DNA of 64,000 bases from an uncultured Collinsella sp. (lineage in GTDB: Bacteria; Actinomycetota; Coriobacteriia; Coriobacteriales; Coriobacteriaceae): contig UQHW01000004.1 of the NCBI GenBank assembly GCA_900540935.1, positions 1-64,000 on the forward strand. The letters run 5' to 3'. Numbering within the stretch: position 1 is the stretch's first letter; the number at the start of each line of letters is the position of its first letter. The notes under the pieces were generated by a model, which did no database searches, had not been told where the DNA came from, and was given only the letters and a program-made list of their open reading frames with translations. The translations under genes were made by a program, and so were the position numbers. Of the stretch, positions 37,256-46,600 are shown in pieces.

Positions 37256-40138
37256 ATGACGCTACTGTATTTCCTTACCCTGTTTCCGCTGGTACCGGCG
37301 CTGGGCATGCTGCTCGCGCGCGGTGACCGCGCCCGCGATGCGGTGGGGCTCATAGGTTCCGGCATTATTATGGCGGTGACAGTTGTAGTCGCCGTCATGT
37401 TTTTTGGCACGGGTCCGCAGAGCTTTGAGGTTGCCCCCGGCACCTCGCATGTGCTCTCGATCATCAGCTCCGCCATCGACGTGATTCTGTGCGCCGTTAT
37501 CCTGTACAACGCGTTCAAATATGGGAACGCGCTCACAACGGTACTCGGCATAGTCCAGCTGGTGGGCTCGCTCGCCTTTGCAGCCATGACGCTGCCCGCG
37601 GCCGAAGCCGTCACGGCGACGCCGCTCTACCTAGACTACATGAGCGTGATCATGGTCCTCGCCGTCGGCATTGTCGGCAGCCTAATCTGCGTGTATGCCT
37701 TGGGCTACATGAAGGACTTCCAAGCGCACGATGAGCACGAGGCTGCGCTGCGCGGGCAGACCGCGCCCGACCGACGCCCGCAGTTCCTGGCGCTCATGTT
37801 CCTGTTCCTCTCGGCCATGTTCGTCATCGTGACAAGCGACAACCTTGAGTGGCTGTTCTGTGGCTGGGAAATCACCACCGTGTGCTCGTTCCTCATGATT
37901 GGCTACACGCGCACGCCCGAGGCCATAAAAAACGCTTTCACCCAGATCATCCTCAACATGCTGGGCGGCATCGCGTTTTTGGCCGGACTCATGTACCTGC
38001 ACGTTAACGGCATGCCGCTGACCATCTCGGGCATGATCGAGCTTTCCGGCGCCGGAACCGCGCAATCCGCGCTGCTGGTGATGCCGGTCGTTCTGCTGTC
38101 GCTCGCCGCACTCACCAAGGCCGCGCAGATGCCGTTTCACACTTGGCTGTTGGGTGCCATGGTTGCCCCCACGCCCACGAGCGCCCTGCTGCACTCGTCA
38201 ACCATGGTCAAAGCCGGCGTGTTCCTGATGGTCAAGCTGAGCCCGCTCTATGCCATCTATCCCGTGACTGGCTTTATGGTCACGAGTGTGGGTGCCATCA
38301 CGTTTTTGCTCGCTGCCCTCATGGCCATCTCGCAGAGCAATGCCAAGCGCGTGCTCGCGTTCTCCACCATTTCCAACTTGGGCCTCATCAGTGCCTGCTT
38401 GGGTGTCGGCGCGCCCGAGGCCGTATGGGCGGCCATCTTCCTGATCCTGTTCCACACGGTGGCCAAGTCGCTGCTGTTCCTGTGCGTGGGCACGGCCGAG
38501 CATCATATCGGCAGCCGCAATATCGAGGACATGGATGGTATGTTCAGCCGCATGCCGCACCTGACGCGCCTGATGATGCTGGGCATTATGGGCATGTTCG
38601 TGGCCCCGTTTGGCATGCTCGTGTCCAAGTGGGGCGCCCTGGTGGCGTTTGCCCAGACCGGCAACGTGCTCATGATCATGGTGCTTGCCTTTGGCTCGGC
38701 CGCGACGTTTTTCTTCTGGGGCAAGTGGCTTGCCAAGCTTTCGGGCGTCGACCCCACGGCTCAAAACGTTGAGGTCAATGTCCATAAGACCGAATGGATG
38801 GCCCTCAACACCATCGCCGCGCTGCTGATTCTGTGCTGCGTGGCGTTCCCGGTTATCTCGAGCGGCCTGGTGTCGCCTTACTTGGCCATGGTGTTTGGCC
38901 GCGTGCCGTACGTTATTGGCAAGGACGCCATGTATCTGATGGTGGTTATCGTGGCGTTTATCGCCGTGGTGCTGCTGACTTCATTCCGCGTGAGCAACAA
39001 ACCGCACGTAAACGTATATCTTTCGGGTGTGGGAACCGACAATTACCGCCATTTCCGCGGCTCGATGGGACGCGAGGTGAAGGCCGAAAAGCGCAATTGG
39101 TACTCGGAGGACGCCCTTGGCGAGAAGCGTATTGGCCCCGCGGGTAGCGTCGTGTGCTGCAGCATTATCTTGTTTGCGCTGCTGTGTTGCGCGTGGATTG
39201 GGCCCGAGAGACTTGCCATGAGTGCGCCCTCGGTGCTGCGCGGTAAGTATTTTGAAGGTTCGGGCGTCGTGGGCATCTTCATAGGCACCGTGGCGTTTGC
39301 CCTGCTGGCACCGTTTGTGGGCGGCCTGATCGACGGCGCTGACCGCAAACTTTCGGCCCGCATGCAGGGCCGCGTGGGACCGCGTCTGCTGCAACCGTTC
39401 TACGATGTGGCCAAGCTGCTGCGCAAGGCTCCTGCCAGCGTAAACACCATGGACGATACCTACATGGCGTGTGCGCTCATCTTCACCGTCGTGGGTGGCG
39501 GCATCTTTGTGTCGGGCTCCAACACGCTGCTGTGCGCCTTTATGGTGACGCTCGCCGCGATCTTTGTGGTGTTGGCGTCCGCCTCGACGCAAAGCCCGTT
39601 TGCCCAGGTCGGCGCCGACCGCGAGCTGCTGCAGGTTATGAGTTACGAGCCCGCCGTTCTGCTGATGAGCGTGGGCCTGTATCTCGCCACCGACAGCTTT
39701 GATTCCATCGCCGTGACCGGGCAGTCGGCGCCCATCATCGTGTACAGTGCGCCCATTTTCCTCGCGCTGCTTGCGGTGCTCACCATCAAGCTACGCAAGT
39801 CGCCGTTTGACCTTTCGTACTCGCATCACGCGCATCAGGAGATTGTCCAGGGCGTCGCCACCGAGATGAGCGGCAGCACGCTGGCCAAGATGACCCTTAT
39901 GCACTGGTGCGAGACCGTGCTGTTTTTGATGTGGGTGGGCATGTTCTTTGTTTGGGACAACCCGGTGAGCTGGGTGGTTGCCCTGGTCGTGATGGTCGCG
40001 ACGTATTTTGTCGAGGTGCTGATCGACAACACCTTCGCGCGCAGCACCTGGCGCAGCTGCTTTAAGCTCGGCTGGGGCGTGGCGCTGGTGTTTGGCCTGC
40101 TCAACCTTATGCCCATCCTCGTTGACGTGTTTATTTAG
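37256..40138 (+). CDS. echAB: Ech-type hydrogenase membrane subunits fused (EchA-EchB)
   Basis: The 960-residue protein joins an antiporter-like subunit and a NuoH-like subunit. EchA part (about 1-610): 14 or so spans, with LEWLFCGWEITTVCSFLMIGY, AALTKAAQMPFHTWLLGAMVAPTPTSALLHSSTMVKAGVFLM (the proton-channel Lys/His signature) and YLSGVGTDNYRHFRGS near the end. EchB part (about 665-960): FVGGLIDGADRKLSARMQGRVGPRLLQPFYDVAKLLRK and ELLQVMSYEPAVLLMSVG, then SPFDLSYSHHAHQEIVQG, the NuoH-type quinone-cavity loop without quinone use in Ech. It couples ferredoxin-driven H2 production to ion pumping. The fusion junction has no stop or frameshift sign. It is the first gene of the operon. Confidence 0.92.
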   Translation: MTLLYFLTLFPLVPALGMLLARGDRARDAVGLIGSGIIMAVTVVVAVMFFGTGPQSFEVAPGTSHVLSIISSAIDVILCAVILYNAFKYGNALTTVLGIVQLVGSLAFAAMTLPAAEAVTATPLYLDYMSVIMVLAVGIVGSLICVYALGYMKDFQAHDEHEAALRGQTAPDRRPQFLALMFLFLSAMFVIVTSDNLEWLFCGWEITTVCSFLMIGYTRTPEAIKNAFTQIILNMLGGIAFLAGLMYLHVNGMPLTISGMIELSGAGTAQSALLVMPVVLLSLAALTKAAQMPFHTWLLGAMVAPTPTSALLHSSTMVKAGVFLMVKLSPLYAIYPVTGFMVTSVGAITFLLAALMAISQSNAKRVLAFSTISNLGLISACLGVGAPEAVWAAIFLILFHTVAKSLLFLCVGTAEHHIGSRNIEDMDGMFSRMPHLTRLMMLGIMGMFVAPFGMLVSKWGALVAFAQTGNVLMIMVLAFGSAATFFFWGKWLAKLSGVDPTAQNVEVNVHKTEWMALNTIAALLILCCVAFPVISSGLVSPYLAMVFGRVPYVIGKDAMYLMVVIVAFIAVVLLTSFRVSNKPHVNVYLSGVGTDNYRHFRGSMGREVKAEKRNWYSEDALGEKRIGPAGSVVCCSIILFALLCCAWIGPERLAMSAPSVLRGKYFEGSGVVGIFIGTVAFALLAPFVGGLIDGADRKLSARMQGRVGPRLLQPFYDVAKLLRKAPASVNTMDDTYMACALIFTVVGGGIFVSGSNTLLCAFMVTLAAIFVVLASASTQSPFAQVGADRELLQVMSYEPAVLLMSVGLYLATDSFDSIAVTGQSAPIIVYSAPIFLALLAVLTIKLRKSPFDLSYSHHAHQEIVQGVATEMSGSTLAKMTLMHWCETVLFLMWVGMFFVWDNPVSWVVALVVMVATYFVEVLIDNTFARSTWRSCFKLGWGVALVFGLLNLMPILVDVFI

Positions 40139-40150
40139 GAGGCGGCATCC

Positions 40151-40735
40151 ATGGATCATAAAATGTCGCGCTCGCCGTGGGTTATTCATTACGACGGCTC
40201 GAGCTGCAACGGATGCGATATCGAGGTGCTGGCCTCGCTCACCCCGCTGTTTGATGCGGAGCGTTTTGGTGTGGTCAACACCGGCAACCCCAAGCATGCG
40301 GACATCTTTTTGGTGACGGGGTCGGTCAATGCCCAGAACCTGCCCGTCGTGCGCCAGATCTACAGCCAGATGCTCGAGCCCAAGTGCGTGGTGGCGTGCG
40401 GCATTTGCGCGTGTTCGGGCGGCGTATTCCGCGATGCCTATAACGTGATCGGCGGCGTGGACCGCGCGATTCCCGTGGACGTGTATGCGCCCGGGTGCGC
40501 CATTCGTCCCGAGACCGTGATCGATGCCATCGTGGAGGCGTGCGGCATCCTTGATCAGAAGGAGGCCGTGATGCGCGCCGGCGGTGACCCGCTTACCGTG
40601 GGCGGCGCTGCTACCTGGGATGGCGGCGTCGAGTTGGGCGAGGACGGGTTCGTGGCTGCAGCTGGGGCCGGCGACGCGCCCGCCGCTGGCGACGCACCTG
40701 CTGGGACACCCGCCGCTGCAAAGGAGGCCGAGTAA
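40151..40735 (+). CDS. echC: Ech hydrogenase small (NuoB-like) subunit
   Basis: The 194-residue protein carries the proximal [4Fe-4S] cluster. Cys ligands are in SSCNGCDIEVLASLTP, ACGICACSGG and APGCAIRPE. NuoB-type fold covers about residues 1-135. The tail (about 140-194) is Ala/Gly/Pro/Asp-rich and unlike typical EchC, which ends near 150-160. The ATG follows GGAGGCGGCATCC, 13 bases after echAB. The last base of the stop TAA is the first base of the echD ATG. Electrons pass from EchF through EchC to the NiFe site in EchE. Confidence 0.93.
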   Translation: MDHKMSRSPWVIHYDGSSCNGCDIEVLASLTPLFDAERFGVVNTGNPKHADIFLVTGSVNAQNLPVVRQIYSQMLEPKCVVACGICACSGGVFRDAYNVIGGVDRAIPVDVYAPGCAIRPETVIDAIVEACGILDQKEAVMRAGGDPLTVGGAATWDGGVELGEDGFVAAAGAGDAPAAGDAPAGTPAAAKEAE

Positions 40736-41451
40736 TGCAAAAGGCTATCTATACCACCGTTGGGATCGACGAGCTCCTGTCGCATGTCCAGGCGCTCAAG
40801 GGCGTCGGCGCGCGCTTTGTGCAAATGCACACCGAGCGCAACGTCGACGACGGCTCGTATCGCTTGGTCTATACGTTTATCAACGTTCACGCTGCTCAGG
40901 AACATATTGCGCAGGACGGCAGCTATGCGATCGAGAATCTGGTGGTTGAGGGCATCGACCAGTACCAGGAGATTCCGTCCATCAGCTCGTATTACCCCGC
41001 GGTGTTCCCGTTTGAAAATGAGGCCCACGACCTGTTTGGTCTTGCCATTACCGATATGCAGATCGACTTTAAGGGCTTTTTCTACCAGGTTTCGACTGCC
41101 GAGCCCATGAGCGTTATCACGCCCGAGGTGAAGGCCGCGCGCGAGAAGGCCATGAAGGTCCGTGCCGCCGCCGAGGCCAAGGCGCGCAAGGCCGCTGCCG
41201 AGAAGGCTGCCGCGGCTGCGGCTGCTGCAGGGGAGAGCGCTGCGAGCGCCGGCGATGCCGCGGGCGCCGCTGCTCAGCCCGCTGCGGCTGCCGGCTCCGA
41301 TGCTCAGCATGATGAGGCTGCTGCGAAGGCCGCGCTCAAGGCCGCCGAGATGGAGGCAAAGCTCGCCGCCATGGATCCCGAGAAGGCGGCCAAGGTCCGC
41401 GCGGCGCTTGCCGCCAAGGCCGCCCGCGACAAGCAGAAAAAGGAGGCGTAA
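40735..41451 (+). CDS. echD: Ech hydrogenase NuoC-like subunit with Ala/Lys-rich tail
   Basis: The 238-residue protein has a NuoC/30-kDa-type domain (about 1-130: LVYTFINVHAAQ, ISSYYPAVFPFENEAHDLFGLAITDMQIDFKGFFYQ). The HDLFGL block is the family signature. The remainder (about 135-238) is an Ala/Glu/Lys-rich helix (KARKAAAEKAAAAAAAAGES, with KVRAALAAKAARDKQ at the end), absent from usual EchD. It may be a linker or coiled segment. Overlaps echC by one base. Confidence 0.9.
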   Translation: MQKAIYTTVGIDELLSHVQALKGVGARFVQMHTERNVDDGSYRLVYTFINVHAAQEHIAQDGSYAIENLVVEGIDQYQEIPSISSYYPAVFPFENEAHDLFGLAITDMQIDFKGFFYQVSTAEPMSVITPEVKAAREKAMKVRAAAEAKARKAAAEKAAAAAAAAGESAASAGDAAGAAAQPAAAAGSDAQHDEAAAKAALKAAEMEAKLAAMDPEKAAKVRAALAAKAARDKQKKEA

Positions 41452-41456
41452 GGTCC

Positions 41457-42545
41457 ATGGCACATCGCTCCGTTATTCCGTTTGGCCCGCAGCACCCGGT
41501 GCTGCCCGAGCCACTCCACCTGGATCTGGTGCTCGAGGACGATCGCGTGATCGAGGCAATTCCGCAGATCGGTTTTGTGCACCGCGGGCTCGAGAAGCTC
41601 ACCGAAAAGCGCGATATGCATCAGTTTGGCTACATCGCCGAACGCATCTGCGGCATCTGCGCCGTGGGTCACAGCTGCGGCTATGCCACAGCTTGCGAGC
41701 GTATGCTCGACATCGAGGTGCCCGGCCGCGTGCAGTACATCCGCACCATTTTGCATGAGCTTTCGCGCATCCACTCGCATTTGCTGTGGCTGGGCCTGCT
41801 CGCCGATGCCTTTGGCTTTGAGGCGCTGTTCTATCGTTCGTGGACCCTGCGCGAGCAGATTCTCAAGATTTTTGAGAGCACTTGCGGTGGCCGCGTGATC
41901 CTGTCGATCAATGAGATCGGCGGCCTTAAGCACGACATCGAGGACTCCGAGCTGGCGGGCATTGTTCAGACGCTCGATGCCATGCGCCCCGACTACGAGG
42001 CTCTGGTGCATACGTTTTTGGATGATGCCAGCTGCGGCGAGCGCCTGCATGGCGTGGGCGTGATCAGCAAGAAGGACGCGCTGGAGCTTTCGATGGTCGG
42101 TCCGTTTGGTCGCGCTTCGGGCGTGGATTACGACGTGCGTATGTTCGGCGACGGTGCCTATGCGGACTTGGCCGCGTTTGAGCCCATCGTGGTGACCGAC
42201 GGCGACTGCTATGCCCGCTGCCAGGTGCGTTGCGCCGAGGTCACGCAGGCCATGGACATTATCAAGGAACTTGTGGACAAGATTCCGCACGACGGCATCG
42301 GCGGGCGCACCAAGCTTACGCCGGCCGACGGCGCGCGCGGCGAGGTTGTGATTGAGCAGCCGCGTGGCGAGGCGTACTACTATGTGCGCGGCAACGGCAC
42401 CAAGAACCTGGATCGTTTCCGCGTGCGCACGCCGACGTCGCAAAACCTGGCGGGCCTGACGCACGCGCTGCAGGGCGTGCTCATCGCCAACGTGCCCATG
42501 ATTATCCTGACCATCGACCCCTGCATTAGCTGCACGGAAAGGTAG
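41457..42545 (+). CDS. echE: Ech hydrogenase large subunit with NiFe site
   Basis: The 362-residue catalytic subunit has both NiFe-binding cysteine pairs: RICGICAVGHSCGYA (near residue 63) and IDPCISCTER at the very C terminus. The presence of both CxxC pairs separates it from NuoD, which has lost them. The chain ends four residues after the last Cys pair (CTER), so little or no C-terminal maturation peptide exists. IPQIGFVHRGLEKLTEKRDMHQF is the N-terminal block shared with NuoD. It makes or oxidises H2. Nickel-insertion hyp genes are not in this window and must be elsewhere. Confidence 0.94.
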   Translation: MAHRSVIPFGPQHPVLPEPLHLDLVLEDDRVIEAIPQIGFVHRGLEKLTEKRDMHQFGYIAERICGICAVGHSCGYATACERMLDIEVPGRVQYIRTILHELSRIHSHLLWLGLLADAFGFEALFYRSWTLREQILKIFESTCGGRVILSINEIGGLKHDIEDSELAGIVQTLDAMRPDYEALVHTFLDDASCGERLHGVGVISKKDALELSMVGPFGRASGVDYDVRMFGDGAYADLAAFEPIVVTDGDCYARCQVRCAEVTQAMDIIKELVDKIPHDGIGGRTKLTPADGARGEVVIEQPRGEAYYYVRGNGTKNLDRFRVRTPTSQNLAGLTHALQGVLIANVPMIILTIDPCISCTER

Positions 42546-42552
42546 GCGCGGC

Positions 42553-42894
42553 ATGAGTTTGCTGACATTTGCCAAGACGGCCTTGGGTTCTATGGTCAAG
42601 CAGCCAGTCACGGTGTGCTACCCGCAGGAGAAGCTCGCGGCGCCCGAGCGCCTGCGCGGGCATATCGTTAACGACATGGACGTGTGCATTTGCTGCGGCA
42701 TGTGCGCGCGGCGTTGCCCGGCGGGCGCGCTCGCGGTCGATCGCAAGGGCGGTACTTGGTCGATTGACCCGTATGCCTGCGTGGTGTGCGGCGAGTGCAT
42801 CGAAAGCTGCCCCAAGCACTGCCTGAGTATGGACACCGCCCGCACCCCGGTCGCGGCGGACAAGACGCCCACGGTAGAAACCAAGCCGGAGTAG
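42553..42894 (+). CDS. echF: Ech hydrogenase ferredoxin-like subunit
   Basis: The 113-residue protein has two [4Fe-4S] motifs, CICCGMCARRCPAGAL and CVVCGECIESCPKHCL, in the NuoI/EchF pattern. It takes electrons from reduced ferredoxin and passes them to EchC. It is the last gene of the operon. The tail (about 95-113, TPVAADKTPTVETKPE) is Thr/Pro/Lys-rich. ATG at 42553 follows the stop of echE by 7 bases. Two short GC-rich hairpins follow the stop within 60 bases. Confidence 0.92.
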   Translation: MSLLTFAKTALGSMVKQPVTVCYPQEKLAAPERLRGHIVNDMDVCICCGMCARRCPAGALAVDRKGGTWSIDPYACVVCGECIESCPKHCLSMDTARTPVAADKTPTVETKPE

Positions 42895-42912
42895 GGCTGA
42901 AATAGGGGTCGA

Positions 42913-42954
42913 CGGGGCAAAAATGCCCCGCCGGTCCCGCGCGTAGACGCGCGG
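42913..42954 (+). terminator. Double hairpin after echF
   Basis: CGGGGCA/TGCCCCG and CCGCGCG/CGCGCGG. T-run absent, so it is a likely but not proven transcript end. Confidence 0.45.
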
Positions 42955-42970
42955 TTAGGCCATCTCGAAC

Positions 42971-43182
42971 AAAACTATGCCGGTTTACTACGATGAATCG
43001 CTAATCTTCAACCACGCAGCATTTGGTAAAAACAAAACTGCAGGTAGACGGCTTGCGATTTTGCAATGAAAGCGAGTGTGGTCGGGGAATTCGTATTTAT
43101 CGTAGTAAACCGGCATAGTTTTGAAATGGCACCGTATCAGTAACAGCCTCTGATCCCCCGGGGACGGAGGAAAGCGGACCAT
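42971..43182 (+). repeat. Family D large structured element, copy D1
   Basis: A perfect 24-bp inverted repeat (42971-42994 and 43099-43122) encloses 104 bases. Inside, CAACCAC pairs with GTGGT, and a central hairpin holds AAAACTGCAGGTAGA. A conserved tail with GGGGACGGAGGAAA follows. Confidence 0.82.
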
Positions 43183-43218
43183 TGTGGCCTTGCAAGGGCG
43201 TCTGCGCAACCCGTCCGC

Positions 43219-43421
43219 CACGAAATGGGCCCATCTACTACGTTTGGGCGGCCACCCTCAACCACAGCGAAAAGCGAGAAAAGAAAACCGCAGGTAGATG
43301 GCCTGCGGTTTTTCGTAAAACGCTGGTATGGTCGGAGGTATCGGGTCAAACGTAGTAGATGGGCCGGTTTCGTGGTGAGCACCACCAATTGATTCCCCGG
43401 AGACGGAGGAAAACGGATCAT
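43219..43421 (+). repeat. Family D large structured element, copy D2
   Basis: Arms 43219-43246 and 43347-43374 pair with 2 mismatches (19 bp perfect inside) but have a different sequence from D1. Interior shares CTCAACCAC, AAAACCGCAGGTAGA (with CCTGCGGTTTT as its partner) and ATGGTCGG. The tail GGAGACGGAGGAAAACGGA matches D1 and D3. Confidence 0.82.
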
Positions 43422-43469
43422 TTTTGCGTGATGGCTTCGAGTCGCACCTATTTTCCTGCGAAAACGCCG

Positions 43470-43549
43470 TGTCTCAACTTTGGTGAGACATTTGTCTCAC
43501 GCCCAAAACCGAATCTGGAACATGTGTCACCTGCCCTAATTGTGTCTCA
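43470..43549. promoter_or_regulatory. Operator-like TGTCTCA array upstream of the giant surface protein
   Basis: TGTCTCA at 43470-43476, its inverse TGAGACA at 43484-43490 (7-base spacer), TGTCTCA at 43493-43499 and again at 43543-43549. TGTCTC/GAGACA also ends the family B arms. The array lies 50-130 bases before the gene and may bind a regulator. Confidence 0.5.
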
Positions 43550-43601
43550 TTTCGTAACTTTAGGCTGATGCAAGGTCTGAGCCTGCGAGAAGGGAGACGC
43601 G

Positions 43602-46600
43602 ATGGGTAAGTACACGAGGGGTCTCTTGGCGGTGATACTGGCCGTAGTGCTGGTATTGCCCGCCGCAGCATTCGCCATGCTGCCCGAGGCCAACGCCAGG
43701 TCCAGTACGGGAATGGACGGGCCGACAGCGAGCGGGCCGACGGTCGTCGACCCCGACACCAGCGGACGCTGGGAAAAATGGGCGGCCGGCCACAGCGGCA
43801 ATAAGGTGACGACTCAAAACGTCGGTCGAATCTGGACCGACAAAACGGTTGAGGCAACCGGAGAAAACGAAGTGTCAGATTTTGTGACCACGCTTTCGGC
43901 GATGTCCTCGACGTCTAATTCAACCGTGACAGTCACCACGCCACTCGACATCGTGCTAGTGCTGGATGCATCCGGCTCGATGAATGATCCTATGGGTGGT
44001 GGAGATTCCACCAAGCGTATCGATGCGCTGAAGAGCGCTGCGAAAAGCTTTATCGACACCATCGCCAAACAAAACGAAGGTATCGAGGGTGTCGATAGGC
44101 AGCATAAGGTTGCCATTGTTAAGTTTGCGGGTGATGAGACCGACAAAGTTGGAAACGACAAGTACCGCTCCGGCGGCCATAGCTACAACTATTCGCAGAC
44201 AATGCAAGAGTTGACAGCGTGCACGGTTGGCGGCGCAAAGGGTCTTAAGGGAACGATCGATTCTATCGAGCCTGCTGGCGCTACGCGTGCCGATTATGGT
44301 ATGAAACAAGCCGAGAAAAACATTAAAACTTTTGGACGCGAGGGCGCCAAGAAGGTCGTTGTGTTCTTTACCGACGGCAAGCCAACGAGCTACAGCGAGT
44401 TTGATTCTGACGTCGCCAATGCTGCCGTGACGGCTGCCAAGAAGATGAAGGATGGCAAGGCCACCGTTTATACCATCGGCATCTTTAGTGGAGCGGACCC
44501 TGTTGCCGATCCCTCGAAAAAGGGGACAAGCGACGTCAACAAGTTTATGCACGCCGTGTCGAGTAATTATCCCGATGCCACGTCGTATGCGAGCGACGAG
44601 CTTGGCACGCGCGCGGAAAAGTCCGACTACTACAAGTCGGCGACCAATGCTGAAGAGCTCAAGAAGGTCTTCGACGACATCTCACAGGCCATCACATCGG
44701 AGCCGCCTTATCCGACCGAAATCCATAAGGGCTACGACGAGACCAAGTCCGGCTACATCACGTTTACCGACGAGCTGGGCGACTTTATGCAGGTCGACGG
44801 ATTTACCGAAGTCGTCATCAACGGCACGCCGTTTACCGAGGCGAGCAAGACGGTCAACAAAGAAACCAATACCGATACGTACGAGTTCGATGGCAAGGCA
44901 AAAGACCTGCTCATTACCGTGCAGCGTGCCGGCGACGACAATCCCCGGAAGGGCGATATCGTAACGGTCAACATTCCCGCGTCGTTGATTCCTCTGAGTC
45001 ACTTTAAGACCGTGGACGGCAAGCTTTCGGTCGATACCGTTAAGCCCATCCAGGTGAAGTATGCCTCGAGCGTGAAGAAGGGCGCACTCGACAACCTGTT
45101 TACGCCCGAGAAGGTAACTGGGCTCAAGGATTACATCGAGAGCAATACGGCTGTTGCCAACGGCGCCAAGACCGTGAGCTTCTACGCGAACAAGTGGAGC
45201 GGTGGTGCGTTGGGTGATACGGTTGCGACCTTTGAGCCGGCCGACACCAACCGCTACTACTACTTCCAGAAGCAGACTCCCATTTACGCGGATAAGGACT
45301 GCACGCAGCCTGCAAAGAATTCGCTGGCAGATACTGGCACCTATTACTACAAGGATGAGTTTGAGGAGCGGGGCTCGAACGGCGAGGCCAAGCCCGTCAC
45401 TGCTGTCATCGAGTTTGTCGGCGGCGACGCAGCGAAGTTTGACGGCGCTCTTGTTGCCGACGAGGACGGCAACCTTTCGTTTAGCGTGGGAACCGCGCGT
45501 TTGGCCTTTATCGATGAGCTCCACACTACCAAGGGCAGCGTGGGCGGCAACAGCACTGGTACCGCGACCGACGTTCTCAACCCCAAGTGGAACAACGTGT
45601 CTGCCAAGGCGACCGCGACGCATGTCAATTCCTACCTGGGCAACAACGGCAAGATCAGCTTTGCGTATGACATGACGCCGGCAATGGTGAACACCAAGGC
45701 CAGCTTTGGCCTGACCAAGGTGCTCGAGGGCCGCAGCTGGACGGATGCGGACGAGTTTAAGTTTGAGCTCTCCGCGACGCCCAAGAATGACGCTCCGATG
45801 CCTGCATCCACGGACACGACCGTGCACAAGCCCGACCCGGACGGCAAGGGCAAGGCTGTCATTGACTTCGGCGAGATCACCTTCAACAAGCCGGGCGAGT
45901 ACACCTATGAGGTCCGCGAGGTCGCAGGCGAACTGGGCGGCATCACCTACAGCGAGAACGTTGCCACGTTCAAGGTGACCGTGACGGTTAAGGCCACGGG
46001 TGGGCTTAAGGCTGACGTTGAAAAGATCTCGGGCAAGACCGAGTTCAAGAACACCTATAGCGCCAAGACGGAAACCCCGCTGACTCTTGAGGCTACCAAG
46101 ACGCTCACAGGGCGCCCGATGGCCGATGACGAATTCAAGTTTACGCTGAGCTACGCGGGGCACGACGAGGCTCTGCTAGAGACCACCAACAAGGGCGGCA
46201 AGGTTGAGTTCGGTCCGCTGACGTACACGACCAAGTCGCTCGCCAAGCTGGTCGAGGAAGACAAGGCATCGCTTGATGCCAGCTCAGGCAAGCCCACGTG
46301 GACCATTCATTACGTCGCTGCCGAGCAGACCGGCGAGCTGCCCGCGGGCGTGAGCGCTACCGTGTCGGCAATTGACGCGTATGTGACCGTTGTCGACAAC
46401 GGCGATGGTACCCTGACGGCGACGGCTGTCTACGGCGACGCCGGCAACAAGTTTGTGAACACCTACACTGCCGCGCCTGCCGAGGCATCGCTTGTGGGCA
46501 AGAAGAATCTGCAGGTGGTTCCTGTTGGCCTGACCCCGGCCAACATCACCGGCAAGTTCACCTTTACCGTGATCGGCGAAGAGGGCGCGCCTATGCCCGA

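Larger units (their letters stand above)
42895..43601. other. 707-base gene-free stretch: hairpins, two large D elements, operator-like array
   Basis: Between echF and the giant surface-protein gene. Order: hairpins CGGGGCA-AAAA-TGCCCCG (about 42913-42930) and CCGCGCG-TAGA-CGCGCGG; D1 (42971-43182); D2 (43219-43421); then an array of TGTCTCA words (43470-43549) before the coding start. I see no ORF of value on either strand. Confidence 0.8.

Noticed and set aside
41457..42545. Complex I NuoD instead of a hydrogenase subunit
   Set aside because: Both NiFe-binding CxxC pairs are present, which NuoD lacks.
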